This document shows positions 51,196 through 64,000 of a stretch of 64,000 nt of DNA, piece by piece. The stretch's first letter is position 1, and each line of letters begins with the position of its first letter. Source of the stretch: Massilia sp. 9096 (GTDB lineage: Bacteria > Pseudomonadota > Gammaproteobacteria > Burkholderiales > Burkholderiaceae_D); contig NZ_JQNN01000001.1 in the NCBI RefSeq assembly GCF_000745265.1, forward strand, positions 682,001 through 746,000, read 5' to 3'. The notes beneath the pieces were generated by a model, which was not told the origin of the DNA, did not search any database, and worked only from the letters and a program-made list of their open reading frames with translations. The position numbers and the translations under genes are program-made.

Positions 51196-51592
51196 TAATT
51201 TATTGAGGCTTGAGTTTGAAGAGGTATGCAAGAGGCTGGTAAGCGAAAACGACCCAACTCTCTCTGAGGAGGAATTGGAGCCGTCCTATGAGATTCTACT
51301 GAACTTCTTAATTCGAAATCAACACAACCGACAGGAGATTATTGAATTTCTCAACGCAATAATTAGATCGTTTCGCAGCCCTCAAACGATAAATAGTCGC
51401 TTCTTTCCAGGGATGGCAATTGCTTATTGTATGCACGTTTTGCTCTGGCAAGAAATTTATGATTTTGCGCTTGCGGAGAATAAAGAATTTTATTCTCGGA
51501 AAATGCAAAAGGGAATGGCGGATATTCTTAACGCATACGATGATGACTGGGATGATAAGGACCTTTATCGGCGCTTTGATGTAAATAAATAG
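51188..51592 (+). CDS. Small helical protein, possible immunity protein
   Basis: 134 residues, largely helical and charged: LLRLEFEEVCKRLVSENDPT, then LSEEELEPSYEILLNFLIRN and an acidic end DDDWDDKDLYRR. It follows the second short tail, with overlapping start, and lies in AT-rich DNA foreign in composition to the rest of the window. No membrane segment or signal peptide. No family is recognised; an immunity role is suggested only by the tail-then-small-gene layout. Its GC content and codon use differ from all genes on either side. Confidence 0.6.
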   Translation: MTDNLLRLEFEEVCKRLVSENDPTLSEEELEPSYEILLNFLIRNQHNRQEIIEFLNAIIRSFRSPQTINSRFFPGMAIAYCMHVLLWQEIYDFALAENKEFYSRKMQKGMADILNAYDDDWDDKDLYRRFDVNK

Positions 51593-51691
51593 TTATTTTT
51601 CTAGGCGGTTCAATCGCCAAAGCGTAGTAAAAGAGATGATCGCCGTGGATGAGGAAACGGAATCGCCTAATTCTGTCATAGAGTTCAGCTC

Positions 51692-52858
51692 TTAAGCCCC
51701 GCCCTTGAACGGACTCCGATCATTAAGCTCATCGATATACTCCTCAATCCCCCCGCTCTCCCTCTCCAAAAACCGCTGCACCGCATCCGCAAACGCCGGA
51801 TGCGCCAGCCAATGCGCCGACCACGTTTTGGTCGGCAAGAACCCGCGCGCCATCTTGTGCTCTCCTTGCGCCCCGCCTTCGAACACCTGGATCCCCTGCT
51901 CGATGCAGAATTCCAGCGGCTGGTAATACGCCGTCTCGAAGTGCAGACAAGGCACATGTTCCAGCGCCCCCCAGTAACGCCCGAACAGCGTCGTCTCGTC
52001 GTGCACCACCAGCGACGCCGCGATCGGCCGGCCGTCGCGTTCGGCAATCACCAACAACAGATTAGAAGGCATCTCCCGCCCGATCCGCCGGAAAAAGTCG
52101 ATGTTCAGGTAAGGACTGGAATAATGCTCCTTATACGTATTGCGGTAGCAGCGCGTAAAGAACCGCCATTCCTCCTCGGTGATGTCCGGCCCGCGCACGC
52201 GCCGCATCGTCACGCCAGCTTCCGCCACCTTGCGCCGCTCGGCGCGGATGTTTTTGCGCTTCTTCTGTTCCAGCGTCGCCAGGAATTCGTCGAACGAGGC
52301 ATAGCCCGCATTCATCCAGTGAAACTGCACGCCGCTGCGCAGCAGGAAGCCGGCATCGAGCAGCTGCTGCGCCTGCTCCTCGGGCGGGAACAGTACGTGG
52401 GTCGATGAGACGTCTGTCGCCTTTTGCGTCCCGACCAGCACCTCGACCAGCGCCGCGCGCGCGGGCGCGTCACGCGCGAGCAGGCGCGCGCCGCTGACCG
52501 GGGTGAACGGGATCGCGCTCAGCAGCTTGGGGTAGTACTCCAGCCCGTGCTCCTGGTAGGCGTTGGCCCAGGCCCAGTCGAACACGTATTCGCCATAGGA
52601 ATGGTCCTTGACGTACAAGGGCAGGGCGGCAGCCAGGCGCTCGGTGCCGGGTTCCGGCGCCTCCGGAGCCGGCTCGTACAGCAGGATGTACTGCGGCTGC
52701 CACCCGGTCTCGGACGTGGCGCTGCCTGACTCGTGCAGGGCATGCAGGAAGGCATACGATAGGAAGGGATTGGCCTGCGCTTGTAGGGCCACCAGGCCGT
52801 CCCATTCCGCCTGCCCGACTTCGGAAAGAGATGAAACGATATGCGTGCGATAATTCAA
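51692..52858 (-). CDS. GNAT-superfamily acyltransferase (DUF482/peptidoglycan FemAB-related)
   Basis: About 388 residues from a TTG at 52858, which follows GGAAGT; longer ATG-started leaders (52978) are not conserved. Residues show [72 protein letters not shown] and [20 protein letters not shown], which match DUF482 proteins, a family of two-lobed acyltransferases resembling FemAB. These are often linked to peptidoglycan or cell-surface modification, though no reaction is fixed. It borders the AT-rich island on the right, is divergent from nadE and ends the host-like sequence on that side. Confidence 0.85.
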   Translation of the reverse strand: MNYRTHIVSSLSEVGQAEWDGLVALQAQANPFLSYAFLHALHESGSATSETGWQPQYILLYEPAPEAPEPGTERLAAALPLYVKDHSYGEYVFDWAWANAYQEHGLEYYPKLLSAIPFTPVSGARLLARDAPARAALVEVLVGTQKATDVSSTHVLFPPEEQAQQLLDAGFLLRSGVQFHWMNAGYASFDEFLATLEQKKRKNIRAERRKVAEAGVTMRRVRGPDITEEEWRFFTRCYRNTYKEHYSSPYLNIDFFRRIGREMPSNLLLVIAERDGRPIAASLVVHDETTLFGRYWGALEHVPCLHFETAYYQPLEFCIEQGIQVFEGGAQGEHKMARGFLPTKTWSAHWLAHPAFADAVQRFLERESGGIEEYIDELNDRSPFKGGA

Positions 52859-52886
52859 GATGACTTCCGACCTCAGTAGACAGACG

Positions 52887-54959
52887 ATGGACAAGCGATT
52901 TTTGAACCTATATTCCCACGACTTCGCCCGCGTCGCGGTTGCCAGCCCGCGCGTGCGCGTGGCCGACCCGAGCTTCAACGCGCGCGAGACGATCGCGCTG
53001 GCGCACCAGGCCGCCCAAGAGGGCGCCGTGCTGGTGGCGTTCCCGGAACTCGGCCTGTCCGCCTACAGCTGCGACGATCTGTTCCATCAGCGCGCGCTGC
53101 TCGACGCCTGCGTCGATGCCCTGGGCGAGGTCGTCGAAGCGTCGAGCAGTTTGCCGCTGGCGCTGATCGTCGGCCTGCCGCTGCGCGTGGACCACGTGCT
53201 GTTCAATTGCGCGGTGGTGGTGGCGGGCGGCCGCATCCTGGGCGCGGTTCCGAAGAGCTACCTGCCCAATTATGGCGAATTTTACGAAAGCAGGCAGTTC
53301 AGTCCAGCGGACAACGCCGTGGTCGACGCGATCGAGCTGCTCGGGCAGCGGGTTCCCTTCGGGCCGGAGCAGCTGTTCGAGCTCGAGAACATCCCGTTTT
53401 TCCGCTTCCACGTCGAGATCTGCGAAGACGTCTGGGTGCCGATTCCGCCCTCGTCCTACGCGGCCCTGGCCGGCGCCACCGTGCTGGTCAACCTGTCGGC
53501 CTCGAACGTGGTGGTGGGCAAGAGCGGCTACCGCCACCAGCTCGTCAGCCAGCAGTCGGCGTGCTGCATGGCGGCGTATCTGTACACCTCGGCGGGGATG
53601 GGCGAGTCGACTACCGACATGGCGTGGGATGGCCAGTCGATGATCTACGAAAAGGGCGATATGCTGGCCCAGTCCGAGCGCTTCCGCGAGGACTCGCACT
53701 TCATCGTCGCCGACGTCGACCTGGAACGCCTGTCGCTCGACCGCATGCACACCACCACCTTCGCGCAATCGGTGCGCCGCCATGCCGATGGGGTGTCGAA
53801 GTTCCGCATCCAGCGCTTCGCGCTCGCGTTGCCGCTGGACCGGGACTTGCCGCTCAACCGCCTGGTCGAGCGCTTCCCCTACGTGCCGGCGGATGGCCGC
53901 CGCCGCGACGAGCGCTGCACCGAGGTCTACAACATCCAGGTGCAGGCCCTGGTGCAGCGCCTGCAATCGTCCGGCCACCAGAAGGTCGTGATCGGCATCT
54001 CCGGTGGCCTGGACTCGACCCACGCGCTGCTGGTGTGCGCCAAGGCCATGGACCGCCTGAACCTGCCGCGCGCTAACATCCTGGCGTACACGATGCCGGG
54101 CTTTGCCACCAGCGAGCGCACGCTGCGCCAGGCGCGCGAGCTGATGGAATCGGTCGGCTGCAGCGCCCACGAGATCGACATCCGTCCGAGCTGCATCCAG
54201 ATGCTGAAAGACCTCGGCCACCCGTATGCCGAAGGCAAGGAAGAGTACGACGTCACTTTTGAAAACGTGCAGGCCGGCGAGCGCACCAGCCACCTGTTCC
54301 GCCTGGCGAACCACCACCATGCGATCGTGATCGGCACCGGCGACCTGTCCGAGCTGGCGCTGGGCTGGTGCACCTATGGCGTGGGCGACCACATGTCGCA
54401 CTACAACGTCAACGCCAGCGTGCCCAAGACCCTGATTTCGCACCTGGTGCGCTGGGTAGCCGACACGAAGCAGATCGGCGACACCGGGTCGGACGTGCTG
54501 ATCAAGGTGCTCGAAACCGAGATCAGCCCGGAACTGGTGCCCGGCAAGACCGGCACGGGAAAAGAGGAAGGGAAGCCGGCCCAGGTGACGGAAGATTTCA
54601 TCGGCCCCTACGAGCTGCAGGACTTCAACCTTTACTACACGCTGCGCTACGGCTTCACGCCGACCAAGGTCGCGTTCCTGTCGTGGTGCGCCTGGCACGA
54701 CCGCACGCAAGGCCCGTGGCCCGAAGGCGGCAGCCCGGCGCGCAACCAGTACGACCTGGCGGTGATCAAGAAGAACCTGGGCATCTTCCTGTGGCGCTTC
54801 TTCAAGACCAGCCAGTTCAAGCGCTCCTGCGTGCCGAACGGGCCGAAGGTCGGCAATGGCGGTTCGCTGTCGCCGCGCGGCGACTGGCGCGCACCGAGCG
54901 ACTCGGAAGCGACCGTGTGGATGGAGCAACTGGCCAGGATTCCCGACCAGGCCGGTTGA
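52887..54959 (+). CDS. nadE: Glutamine-dependent NAD+ synthase
   Basis: About 690 residues. It makes NAD+ from nicotinic acid adenine dinucleotide, using ammonia from glutamine. Residues 1-280 are a nitrilase-type glutaminase with a Glu-Lys-Cys triad: [10 protein letters not shown] (Glu), VPKSYLPNY (Lys) and HVEICEDVW (Cys). The synthetase half has the PP-loop [15 protein letters not shown] and a [19 protein letters not shown] segment. The ATG at 52887 was preferred; 52860 is an alternative. It is divergent from the acyltransferase gene and followed after 50 bases by the P-II gene. Confidence 0.95.
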   Translation: MDKRFLNLYSHDFARVAVASPRVRVADPSFNARETIALAHQAAQEGAVLVAFPELGLSAYSCDDLFHQRALLDACVDALGEVVEASSSLPLALIVGLPLRVDHVLFNCAVVVAGGRILGAVPKSYLPNYGEFYESRQFSPADNAVVDAIELLGQRVPFGPEQLFELENIPFFRFHVEICEDVWVPIPPSSYAALAGATVLVNLSASNVVVGKSGYRHQLVSQQSACCMAAYLYTSAGMGESTTDMAWDGQSMIYEKGDMLAQSERFREDSHFIVADVDLERLSLDRMHTTTFAQSVRRHADGVSKFRIQRFALALPLDRDLPLNRLVERFPYVPADGRRRDERCTEVYNIQVQALVQRLQSSGHQKVVIGISGGLDSTHALLVCAKAMDRLNLPRANILAYTMPGFATSERTLRQARELMESVGCSAHEIDIRPSCIQMLKDLGHPYAEGKEEYDVTFENVQAGERTSHLFRLANHHHAIVIGTGDLSELALGWCTYGVGDHMSHYNVNASVPKTLISHLVRWVADTKQIGDTGSDVLIKVLETEISPELVPGKTGTGKEEGKPAQVTEDFIGPYELQDFNLYYTLRYGFTPTKVAFLSWCAWHDRTQGPWPEGGSPARNQYDLAVIKKNLGIFLWRFFKTSQFKRSCVPNGPKVGNGGSLSPRGDWRAPSDSEATVWMEQLARIPDQAG

Positions 54960-54982
54960 TCGGGGCTACAGGCATGCGATAA

Positions 54983-55348
<366 letters not shown>

Positions 55349-55450
55349 CCCGCAAAAGTGACGATTCGGTCACGTTTCCGCTTGCCTTTGTGTTACCTTG
55401 ATTCGTAGAATCTAACATTGTCCGTAGCGTGGACACCTGGATGAGCGAGT

Positions 55451-55798
55451 GTGAAACATATACTGGTGGTCGACGACGAGGAAGCGGTGCGCTACGTGTT
55501 CGAGCGCTACCTGGACAAGGCGGGCTACCGCGTCTCGACCGCTGCCGGCGGCGCCGAAGCACTTGAACGCCACCAGGTCGACCGCGCCGACCTCGTCATC
55601 ACTGACTTCAAGATGCCGGGCATGAACGGCGAGGAATTGCTGCGCCGCCTGCGCGGCCTCGATCCCAGCCTGCCGGCGATGATGATCTCGGCCAATCCGA
55701 TCGACGTCGGCCCCATGCTGGTGGGCGTGCGTTTCTTCCGCAAACCGGTCATGCTCGACCAGGTGGTCGCGCACCTGCAGGCCGTGCTGCCGGCCTGA
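55451..55798 (+). CDS. Single-domain response regulator
   Basis: 115 residues, only a receiver domain with no output domain. The phosphoacceptor Asp is in DLVITDFKMPGMNG, acidic residues are in VDDEEAV and the Lys in RFFRKPVM. The start is a GTG at 55451. It lies 103 bases after P-II but on its own transcription unit as far as can be seen; the REC domain of a bacteriophytochrome pathway could be served by it, as the phytochrome kinase lies 700 bases away on the other strand. That pairing is only a suggestion. Confidence 0.88.
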   Translation: MKHILVVDDEEAVRYVFERYLDKAGYRVSTAAGGAEALERHQVDRADLVITDFKMPGMNGEELLRRLRGLDPSLPAMMISANPIDVGPMLVGVRFFRKPVMLDQVVAHLQAVLPA

Positions 55799-55800
55799 CT

Positions 55801-56418
55801 TCAACGGCCCATGCGCAAGTCGAATTTCCACGCCAGCAGGCGCGTCGTGGTAATGAACAGGGCGCTCGACCATAGCGCGAAGTCGCCCGAGACGTGCAGC
55901 ATTCCCATCGACAGGAAGATCCAGTTGCCGATAAACGCGCAGATCGCATAGGGCTTGCCGTCCCGAAACACCATCGGCACTTCGTTGCAGACGATATCGC
56001 GCAACACCCCGCCGAAGATCCCGGTGATCACGCCCATCATCGAGGCGATGAACAGCGGCATGTGCGCATCCAGCGCCGACGAGACCCCGGCGACCGAAAA
56101 CAGCCCCAGACCGACCGCGTCGGCGATCACGATCAGGCGTTCCGAGACGATCTGGCGCAGCGTGCGGATCGCCGGCGACGCCACCAGGGCCAGCACGAAG
56201 ATGAGGATCGCGTATTCCTGGTGGATCACCCAGAACAGCGGGCGCTTGTCGAGCAGGATATCGCGCAGCGTGCCGCCGCCGAACGCCGTGATGAAAGCCA
56301 CCGTGAAGACCCCGACCAGGTCCATGCGCTTGCGGCGCGCTTCGATGAAGCCGGAAAAGGCGCCGACCAGGATGGCGACGATTTCAATGGCGGTGACGAC
56401 GTGGTCGGGAACGTGCAC
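55801..56418 (-). CDS. TRIC-type cation channel family membrane protein (YadS/UPF0126)
   Basis: 205 residues with about seven membrane helices. It has two repeats: FSGFIEARRKRMDLVGVFTV then FGGGTLRDILLDKRP, and VSSALDAHMPLFIASMMGVI then FGGVLRDIVCNEVP. This is the UPF0126/TRIC signature, and prokaryotic homologues form trimeric K+-type channels. It is convergent with the response regulator. Function in the cell is not established. The start at 56418 is the only plausible one. Confidence 0.88.
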   Translation of the reverse strand: MHVPDHVVTAIEIVAILVGAFSGFIEARRKRMDLVGVFTVAFITAFGGGTLRDILLDKRPLFWVIHQEYAILIFVLALVASPAIRTLRQIVSERLIVIADAVGLGLFSVAGVSSALDAHMPLFIASMMGVITGIFGGVLRDIVCNEVPMVFRDGKPYAICAFIGNWIFLSMGMLHVSGDFALWSSALFITTTRLLAWKFDLRMGR

Positions 56419-56484
56419 GGTCGAGCTTTGGCGGGATAGCTGGCAACATTGCTAGACTATCACGCCTGAGCTCGACAGGTCGGA

Positions 56485-58707
56485 TTATTCCGAAGGGATG
56501 GCTGCCGGTGCAACTTCGGCCAGCGGCAGGCGCATGGTGAAGACGACTTCGCCTTCCGCGTAGTGGTACGCGATCGAACCCTGGTGTTCGCGCACGATCT
56601 GCTGGGCGATGTACAGCCCCAGGCCCATGCCGGTGCGGTTGCGCGGGTTGTTCAGCGAACTGCGCTTGAATGGATTGAACAGCGCGGCCTCGGTCTCGGA
56701 CGGGATCGGCAAGGCGGCGTTGGCCACGGACACGGTCGCCTGCTTGCCCTCGACGCCCTGGCGGACGCGGATCGGGTGGTTCGGCAAGCCGTGGTGGCGC
56801 GCATTGCTGAGCAGGTTGGACAGCACCTGGCCCAGGCGCGATTCGTCGGCCAGCACCTCTGCGGGCGCGTCGCACTTCAGGTCGTAGGTGATGGTCGGGT
56901 AGGCCAGGCGGGCTTCCTCGACGATGTCCTCGACCAGCGCGGACAGCTGCACCTGGTCCAGGCCGGCGCCGAGCGCCAGGCCGCGGTCGATGCGGCTCAT
57001 GTCCAGCACCTGGCCGATCATGCGCTGCATGCGGCTGCTGGAGGACTGGATGCGCTTGCCCAGCGTGCCGCTGCGGTCGTTGGCGCCGGTATTGGTCTTT
57101 TCCAGCACGATGCCGGCCATGTTGATCGAATGCAGCGGGTCGCGCAGGTCGTGACCCAGCATCGCCAGCAGCTGGGCGCGCGTCGATTCGGTCTGCGCAC
57201 GGCGCGCATTGGAGACGCGCGCCAGCTCGCCCAGCGTCATGCGCGCGTGCGTGAGGATGCCGTCTTCCCACGGATGGGCGCAGCCGCTCACGGTTTCCAC
57301 CCAGGCGTCGAACGAGCCGCGCGGGGTCAGGCGCGCACCCAGCGGGCCATGCTCGGTCTTGTCCGGCCGGCCGCCCCAGGCCACGGTCTCGACCTGTTCC
57401 ACGCGCAGCAGCAGGCACCAGCCCTGGCTGGGCGGATCGTAGGGAATGGCGAGCAGGCCGGCCCACTTGCCCAGCGCCGGACGTACCGCCAGCGGCCAGT
57501 CGGCATGGCATTTATGCAGCACCAGGTCGTGCGCGTCCTGGGGCAGGGTGGCGACGATCGCTTCGCCCAGCGCCTGGTCGATGCCGCGGCACACCACGCG
57601 CCCGTTCTGGGCCGCGATGATCGCCTGCGACTGGGTCGATTCGAGCAGGCCCTCGCCATGCTCGATCAGCGCCTCGAGCGGGTCTTCCTCGAGCAGCAGC
57701 GATTCGACCAGGCTGGCGCGCACCGAGGCGGCGCGCTCGACCAGTACGGCTTCCTGGCGCGTCTCGATGCTTTGCAAGGTGGACGCGATCACGTTGGCTA
57801 GCACGTCGGCCGCCATGCGCACCGAGTAGGGCACGCGTTTCGGGCTCATGTGGTGGCAGGCGATCAGGCCCCACAGGCGGCCGTTGATCACGATCGACAC
57901 GCTCATCGATGCGCCCACGCCCATGTTCTGCAGGTATTCGATATGGATCGGCGAGACGCTGCGCAGCACGCCGAAGCTCATGTCGAGCGGCGCGCTGCCT
58001 TCCGCGCCGAGCAGCGGCACGGCGTGGTAGGTGATGTCGGCGATCATGCGCAGCGTGTTGAGCACGTACAGGCGGCGTGCCTGTGGCGGGATGTCGCCGG
58101 CCGGGTAGCGCTGGTTCAGGTAAGGGGTGATGTCGTCGCGGCGCGCCTCGGCCACCACGTCGCCGCTGTCGTCGGCGCGGAAGCGGTAGGCCATCACGCG
58201 GTCGAAACCGGTGAACTCGCGCACCTGGCGCACGGCGGTGTCGAGCAGGCCCTCGACGGTTTTTTGCCGGCGCAGGCGGTCGATCGAGCTGTGCGCCTTG
58301 ATCGCGAACATCGCGACTTCGTCGGTGGAGGCCTCGCGCCGCTCGAATTCGATCAATACGCGCGCGCGGTGCGTGTGCACGACGCAGTCGTAGTCCTTGC
58401 CGTCCAGCGTGACCGCGGCGACCGCGGCCGGGGCTTCGCCGCCGTCGGCCGCGTCGATGCATTCTTCGACGATTTCCGCGACCTCGTCCGGCAGGCCGAG
58501 CGCCGCATACGGCTGGCCCAGCGCTGGCGCAATGCTCGGCAAGTCGTTGATGTTCGCGCTCCAGCCTTCGACCCGGCCTTCGATATCCAGGAAGATCAAC
58601 ATGCCGTGCGGCTGGATCGTCCCTGGAATGTGGATGGGTTCATCCACGCAGTTGCGCAGATCAACCCGTTGCGGGGCGTGCATCGGGACGGGATTGCTGG
58701 AGCTCAC
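56485..58707 (-). CDS. Bacteriophytochrome histidine kinase
   Basis: 740 residues. The N-terminal PAS domain has a Cys at residue 20 in DLRNCVDEPIHIPGTIQPHG, the usual biliverdin attachment site. The GAF domain has RYPAGDIPPQARRLY, a small change from the usual PASDIP, and the conserved HHMSP stretch. A PHY domain follows (about 330-490), then a HisKA domain with the phospho-His in AMLGHDLRDPLHSI and an ATPase with N box NLLSNARHHG and GMGLGLYIAQQIV. The G1 box reads VANAALPIP and lacks the usual Asp, so nucleotide binding may differ. No haem oxygenase or response regulator lies directly next to it. It senses red/far-red light. Confidence 0.93.
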   Translation of the reverse strand: MSSSNPVPMHAPQRVDLRNCVDEPIHIPGTIQPHGMLIFLDIEGRVEGWSANINDLPSIAPALGQPYAALGLPDEVAEIVEECIDAADGGEAPAAVAAVTLDGKDYDCVVHTHRARVLIEFERREASTDEVAMFAIKAHSSIDRLRRQKTVEGLLDTAVRQVREFTGFDRVMAYRFRADDSGDVVAEARRDDITPYLNQRYPAGDIPPQARRLYVLNTLRMIADITYHAVPLLGAEGSAPLDMSFGVLRSVSPIHIEYLQNMGVGASMSVSIVINGRLWGLIACHHMSPKRVPYSVRMAADVLANVIASTLQSIETRQEAVLVERAASVRASLVESLLLEEDPLEALIEHGEGLLESTQSQAIIAAQNGRVVCRGIDQALGEAIVATLPQDAHDLVLHKCHADWPLAVRPALGKWAGLLAIPYDPPSQGWCLLLRVEQVETVAWGGRPDKTEHGPLGARLTPRGSFDAWVETVSGCAHPWEDGILTHARMTLGELARVSNARRAQTESTRAQLLAMLGHDLRDPLHSINMAGIVLEKTNTGANDRSGTLGKRIQSSSSRMQRMIGQVLDMSRIDRGLALGAGLDQVQLSALVEDIVEEARLAYPTITYDLKCDAPAEVLADESRLGQVLSNLLSNARHHGLPNHPIRVRQGVEGKQATVSVANAALPIPSETEAALFNPFKRSSLNNPRNRTGMGLGLYIAQQIVREHQGSIAYHYAEGEVVFTMRLPLAEVAPAAIPSE

Positions 58708-58859
58708 GCGTTCGATTCCTTCTCATGCAGAGCCACGGCGGCGCTGCTCAGTATGCATCTTACCGGTTTCAATCAAAAACCGGCGAATTTTTGCTAAACG
58801 GCACAAATAGTTGACCACAGGTGACGGTTTTTCGTCATATTTAGCCAACGTTGTTAAAC

Positions 58860-59537
58860 TTAATCCTCGACCAGGGCCGAGCGCAGCAGCACGATCAGGG
58901 CGCCGTGGCCGCCGTCGCTGCGGCCCGCCGCGCAAAATGCGACCACGCCCTCGGTCTGCACCAGCCAGCTGTGCACCATGCCGCGCAATACCGGTTCACC
59001 GCCCACCGAGCCATAGCCGACGCCATGGATGATGCGCACGCAGCGCTCGCCGCGCCGGTTCGCGCGGCGCAGGAAATTGTCGAAGTGGCGGCGCGCCATG
59101 TCGCGCGTCAGGCCGTGCAGGTCGAGTTCATCCTCGACCGGCCAGCGGCGCTTGCGCAGTTTCTTGACCACGTCGGGGCCGACACCGGGCGCCGCCCAGC
59201 TCAGCGACGGGTCTTCGTCGAGCAGGCCGTCGACGTCGAAGCCATCCGACAGCATCGATTCGGCCAGGATCGCCGCAGTTTCTTCCTCCGCCGTGCGCGG
59301 GCGCCTGGGTACCGGCGCGCCGTGCAGTTCGGCGTCCTGCACCGGGCGCCAGACGTAGCGGTCGGATTCCTTCATCTTGACCACGCCGCCCAGCGCGGAG
59401 TTAAATTCGACCGCGTTCTCTCGCGCGATGCGCTCGCGCTTTTCGCGCTCGGCTTTTTCGATGGCGCGCAGGCGCTCTTCTTCCTTGAGCCGGTCGCGCA
59501 AGGATTTGAGGTCGGAGAAGTCCTTGAAGCCTGCCAT
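58860..59537 (-). CDS. Smr (MutS2-related) domain protein
   Basis: 225 residues. A helical, charged N-terminal region with a predicted coiled coil (RLKEEERLRAIEKAEREKRE) precedes a C-terminal Smr domain: ELDLHGLTRDMARRHFDNFL, then IIHGVGYGSVGGEPVLRGMV. Smr proteins are predicted nucleases; stand-alone forms are linked to DNA repair or to RNA cleavage on stalled ribosomes. It lies immediately after trxB on the same strand (21 bases). No substrate is deduced. Confidence 0.85.
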   Translation of the reverse strand: MAGFKDFSDLKSLRDRLKEEERLRAIEKAEREKRERIARENAVEFNSALGGVVKMKESDRYVWRPVQDAELHGAPVPRRPRTAEEETAAILAESMLSDGFDVDGLLDEDPSLSWAAPGVGPDVVKKLRKRRWPVEDELDLHGLTRDMARRHFDNFLRRANRRGERCVRIIHGVGYGSVGGEPVLRGMVHSWLVQTEGVVAFCAAGRSDGGHGALIVLLRSALVED

Positions 59538-59558
59538 CGATGCCGTGGTCCTTCGCTT

Positions 59559-60521
<963 letters not shown>

Positions 60522-60701
60522 TCACTTAGGATGTTGCCCAGGAAATGGGGCCGGGCAGCGGGGTAATCAAGAGGCGTCGTTTTTTGAGTCCAGGATTATA
60601 GACGATGATGCACACGAGCATGAATGATGGGCCCGCTCGGCCGCAGATCGCTTAGAATGGGCATTTCCGGGTTTCAAACCCTGCAGTGTGTTTCAATCAG
60701 C

Positions 60702-63383
<2,682 letters not shown>

Positions 63384-63405
63384 CAAAAAAAGGAGCCTCA
63401 TACGT

Positions 63406-64000
63406 ATGCAGTTGAAGACCGCTTTCACCGCAATCCTGGCCGTCGGCGCGCTCGTGGCCGGCGCCGCGCACGCCAGCGCGCTCGAGCAGTTCAAGAGTTT
63501 CGTCGCGAGCACGAAGTCGGCGCGCGGCGATTTCAACCAACTGCAGGTGCGCAAGTCGAAGGTCGCCAAGGCGCCGCAGACCTCGACCGGCACCTTCGTG
63601 TTCGCCCGTCCCGGCAAGTTCATCTGGACCTACCAGAAGCCGTACGAGCAGGTGCTGCAGGCCGACGGCGAAACGCTGTACATCTACGAAAAAGACCTGA
63701 ACCAGGTCACCACGCGCAAGCTGGGCAACGCGCTGGGCAGCTCGCCGGCTGCGATCCTGTTCGGCAGCAACGACCTGGAAAAGAACTTCACGCTGGCCGA
63801 AGCCGCCGACCGCAACCGCGACGGCCTGGAATGGCTGAGCGCCACGCCCAAGGCCAAGGACTCGACCTTCGCCCAGATCGCGATCGGCATGAAGGACGGG
63901 TTGCCGCAGCAGATGGAACTGAAGGACAACTTCGGCCAGACCTCGGTGCTCAAGTTCACCAGCTTCGAGCGCAATCCGGTGCTGGGCGCGCAGGCGTTCA
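63406..64000 (+). CDS. lolA: Outer-membrane lipoprotein carrier protein LolA, 3' end outside window
   Basis: About 198 codons visible. A signal peptide (FTAILAVGALVAGAAHA) precedes LEQFKSFVASTKSARGDFNQ. The GKFIWTYQKPYEQVLQADGE segment with a central Trp is a family hallmark. LolA ferries lipoproteins from LolCDE through the periplasm to LolB. An AGGAG site lies 10 bases before the ATG, 22 bases after the ftsK stop, so the two are probably co-transcribed. The last residues are beyond the window edge. Confidence 0.95.
   Translation, partial: MQLKTAFTAILAVGALVAGAAHASALEQFKSFVASTKSARGDFNQLQVRKSKVAKAPQTSTGTFVFARPGKFIWTYQKPYEQVLQADGETLYIYEKDLNQVTTRKLGNALGSSPAAILFGSNDLEKNFTLAEAADRNRDGLEWLSATPKAKDSTFAQIAIGMKDGLPQQMELKDNFGQTSVLKFTSFERNPVLGAQAF

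Noticed and set aside
55350..55375. GTGAC-GTCAC hairpin after the P-II gene
   Set aside because: Short stem with a mismatched tail and no clear T run, so not called as a terminator.
58757..58800. Hairpin CCGGTTT-AAACCGG near the phytochrome gene start
   Set aside because: It lacks a T run in the direction of either neighbouring gene and lies in the leader region, so it was not called a terminator.

Overview
The window is high-GC DNA (apart from one AT-rich patch) from a Gram-negative betaproteobacterium, most likely a Massilia/Telluria-type member of the Oxalobacteraceae. This rests on two proteins with PEP-CTERM tails, the ppc / hemC-hemD-hemX-hemY arrangement, a proQ gene beside a long Ala-rich rpoD, a bacteriophytochrome kinase, a YaeQ gene after purU, and several c-type cytochrome operons. 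No rRNA, tRNA, CRISPR array or intact insertion sequence was seen.

Layout. 1-3500 (minus): outer-membrane porin, small PstS-like periplasmic protein and a membrane Cache/PAS/GGDEF diguanylate cyclase (cut by the window edge), tightly packed. 3739-7654: YgjP-type metallopeptidase, KGG-repeat stress protein, then purU, yaeQ and a PCuAC copper chaperone, and a GIN-domain protein. 7892-11445: a PEP-CTERM protein, an orphan PilT/PilU-like ATPase with an atypical P-loop, and a PhyH-type dioxygenase. 11543-14575 (minus): circularly permuted ATP-grasp, alpha-E (DUF403) and a transglutaminase-family gene whose catalytic core appears deleted. 14848-18742: secreted unknown protein, then an operon-like run of cytochromes c and a PsiE protein. 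18827-20091: RNase D-like exonuclease and ProQ. 20092-20701: long intergenic region with a candidate small RNA. 20702-27709: rpoD, then a three-gene membrane FAD (GMC) dehydrogenase of the gluconate 2-dehydrogenase type. 27861-29370: outer-membrane beta-barrel and a membrane protein of unknown function. 29522-37321: ppc, divergent from the haem-biosynthesis genes hemC-hemD-hemX-hemY, then ppa. 37522-40081 (minus): PEP-CTERM protein, a post-PEP-CTERM-like small protein and a PA-domain metallopeptidase. 40304-49755: TonB-dependent receptor, alpha/beta hydrolase and a complete Liv-type ABC importer, divergent from a LysR regulator. 49756-51690: AT-rich island. 51692-64000: GNAT-like acyltransferase, nadE, P-II, single-domain response regulator, TRIC-type channel, bacteriophytochrome kinase, Smr protein, trxB, ftsK and the start of lolA.

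How genes work together. Most of the window is chromosomal housekeeping. Two coherent accessory units stand out. The 40.3-49.8 kb unit reads as outer-membrane capture, hydrolysis and inner-membrane import of one organic substrate under LysR control; two identical-arm palindromes (GTGCA-N4-TGCAC) lie in the divergent promoter region. The AT-rich island holds two diverged 216-bp copies of a gene's 3' end, each followed by a short open frame that overlaps the start of a small gene. That layout resembles the toxin-tail/immunity arrays of polymorphic toxin loci, but no toxin body is present.

The main candidates for something undescribed are that modular island, the core-less transglutaminase, the three basic repeats in the RpoD extension, and a candidate small RNA between proQ and rpoD.
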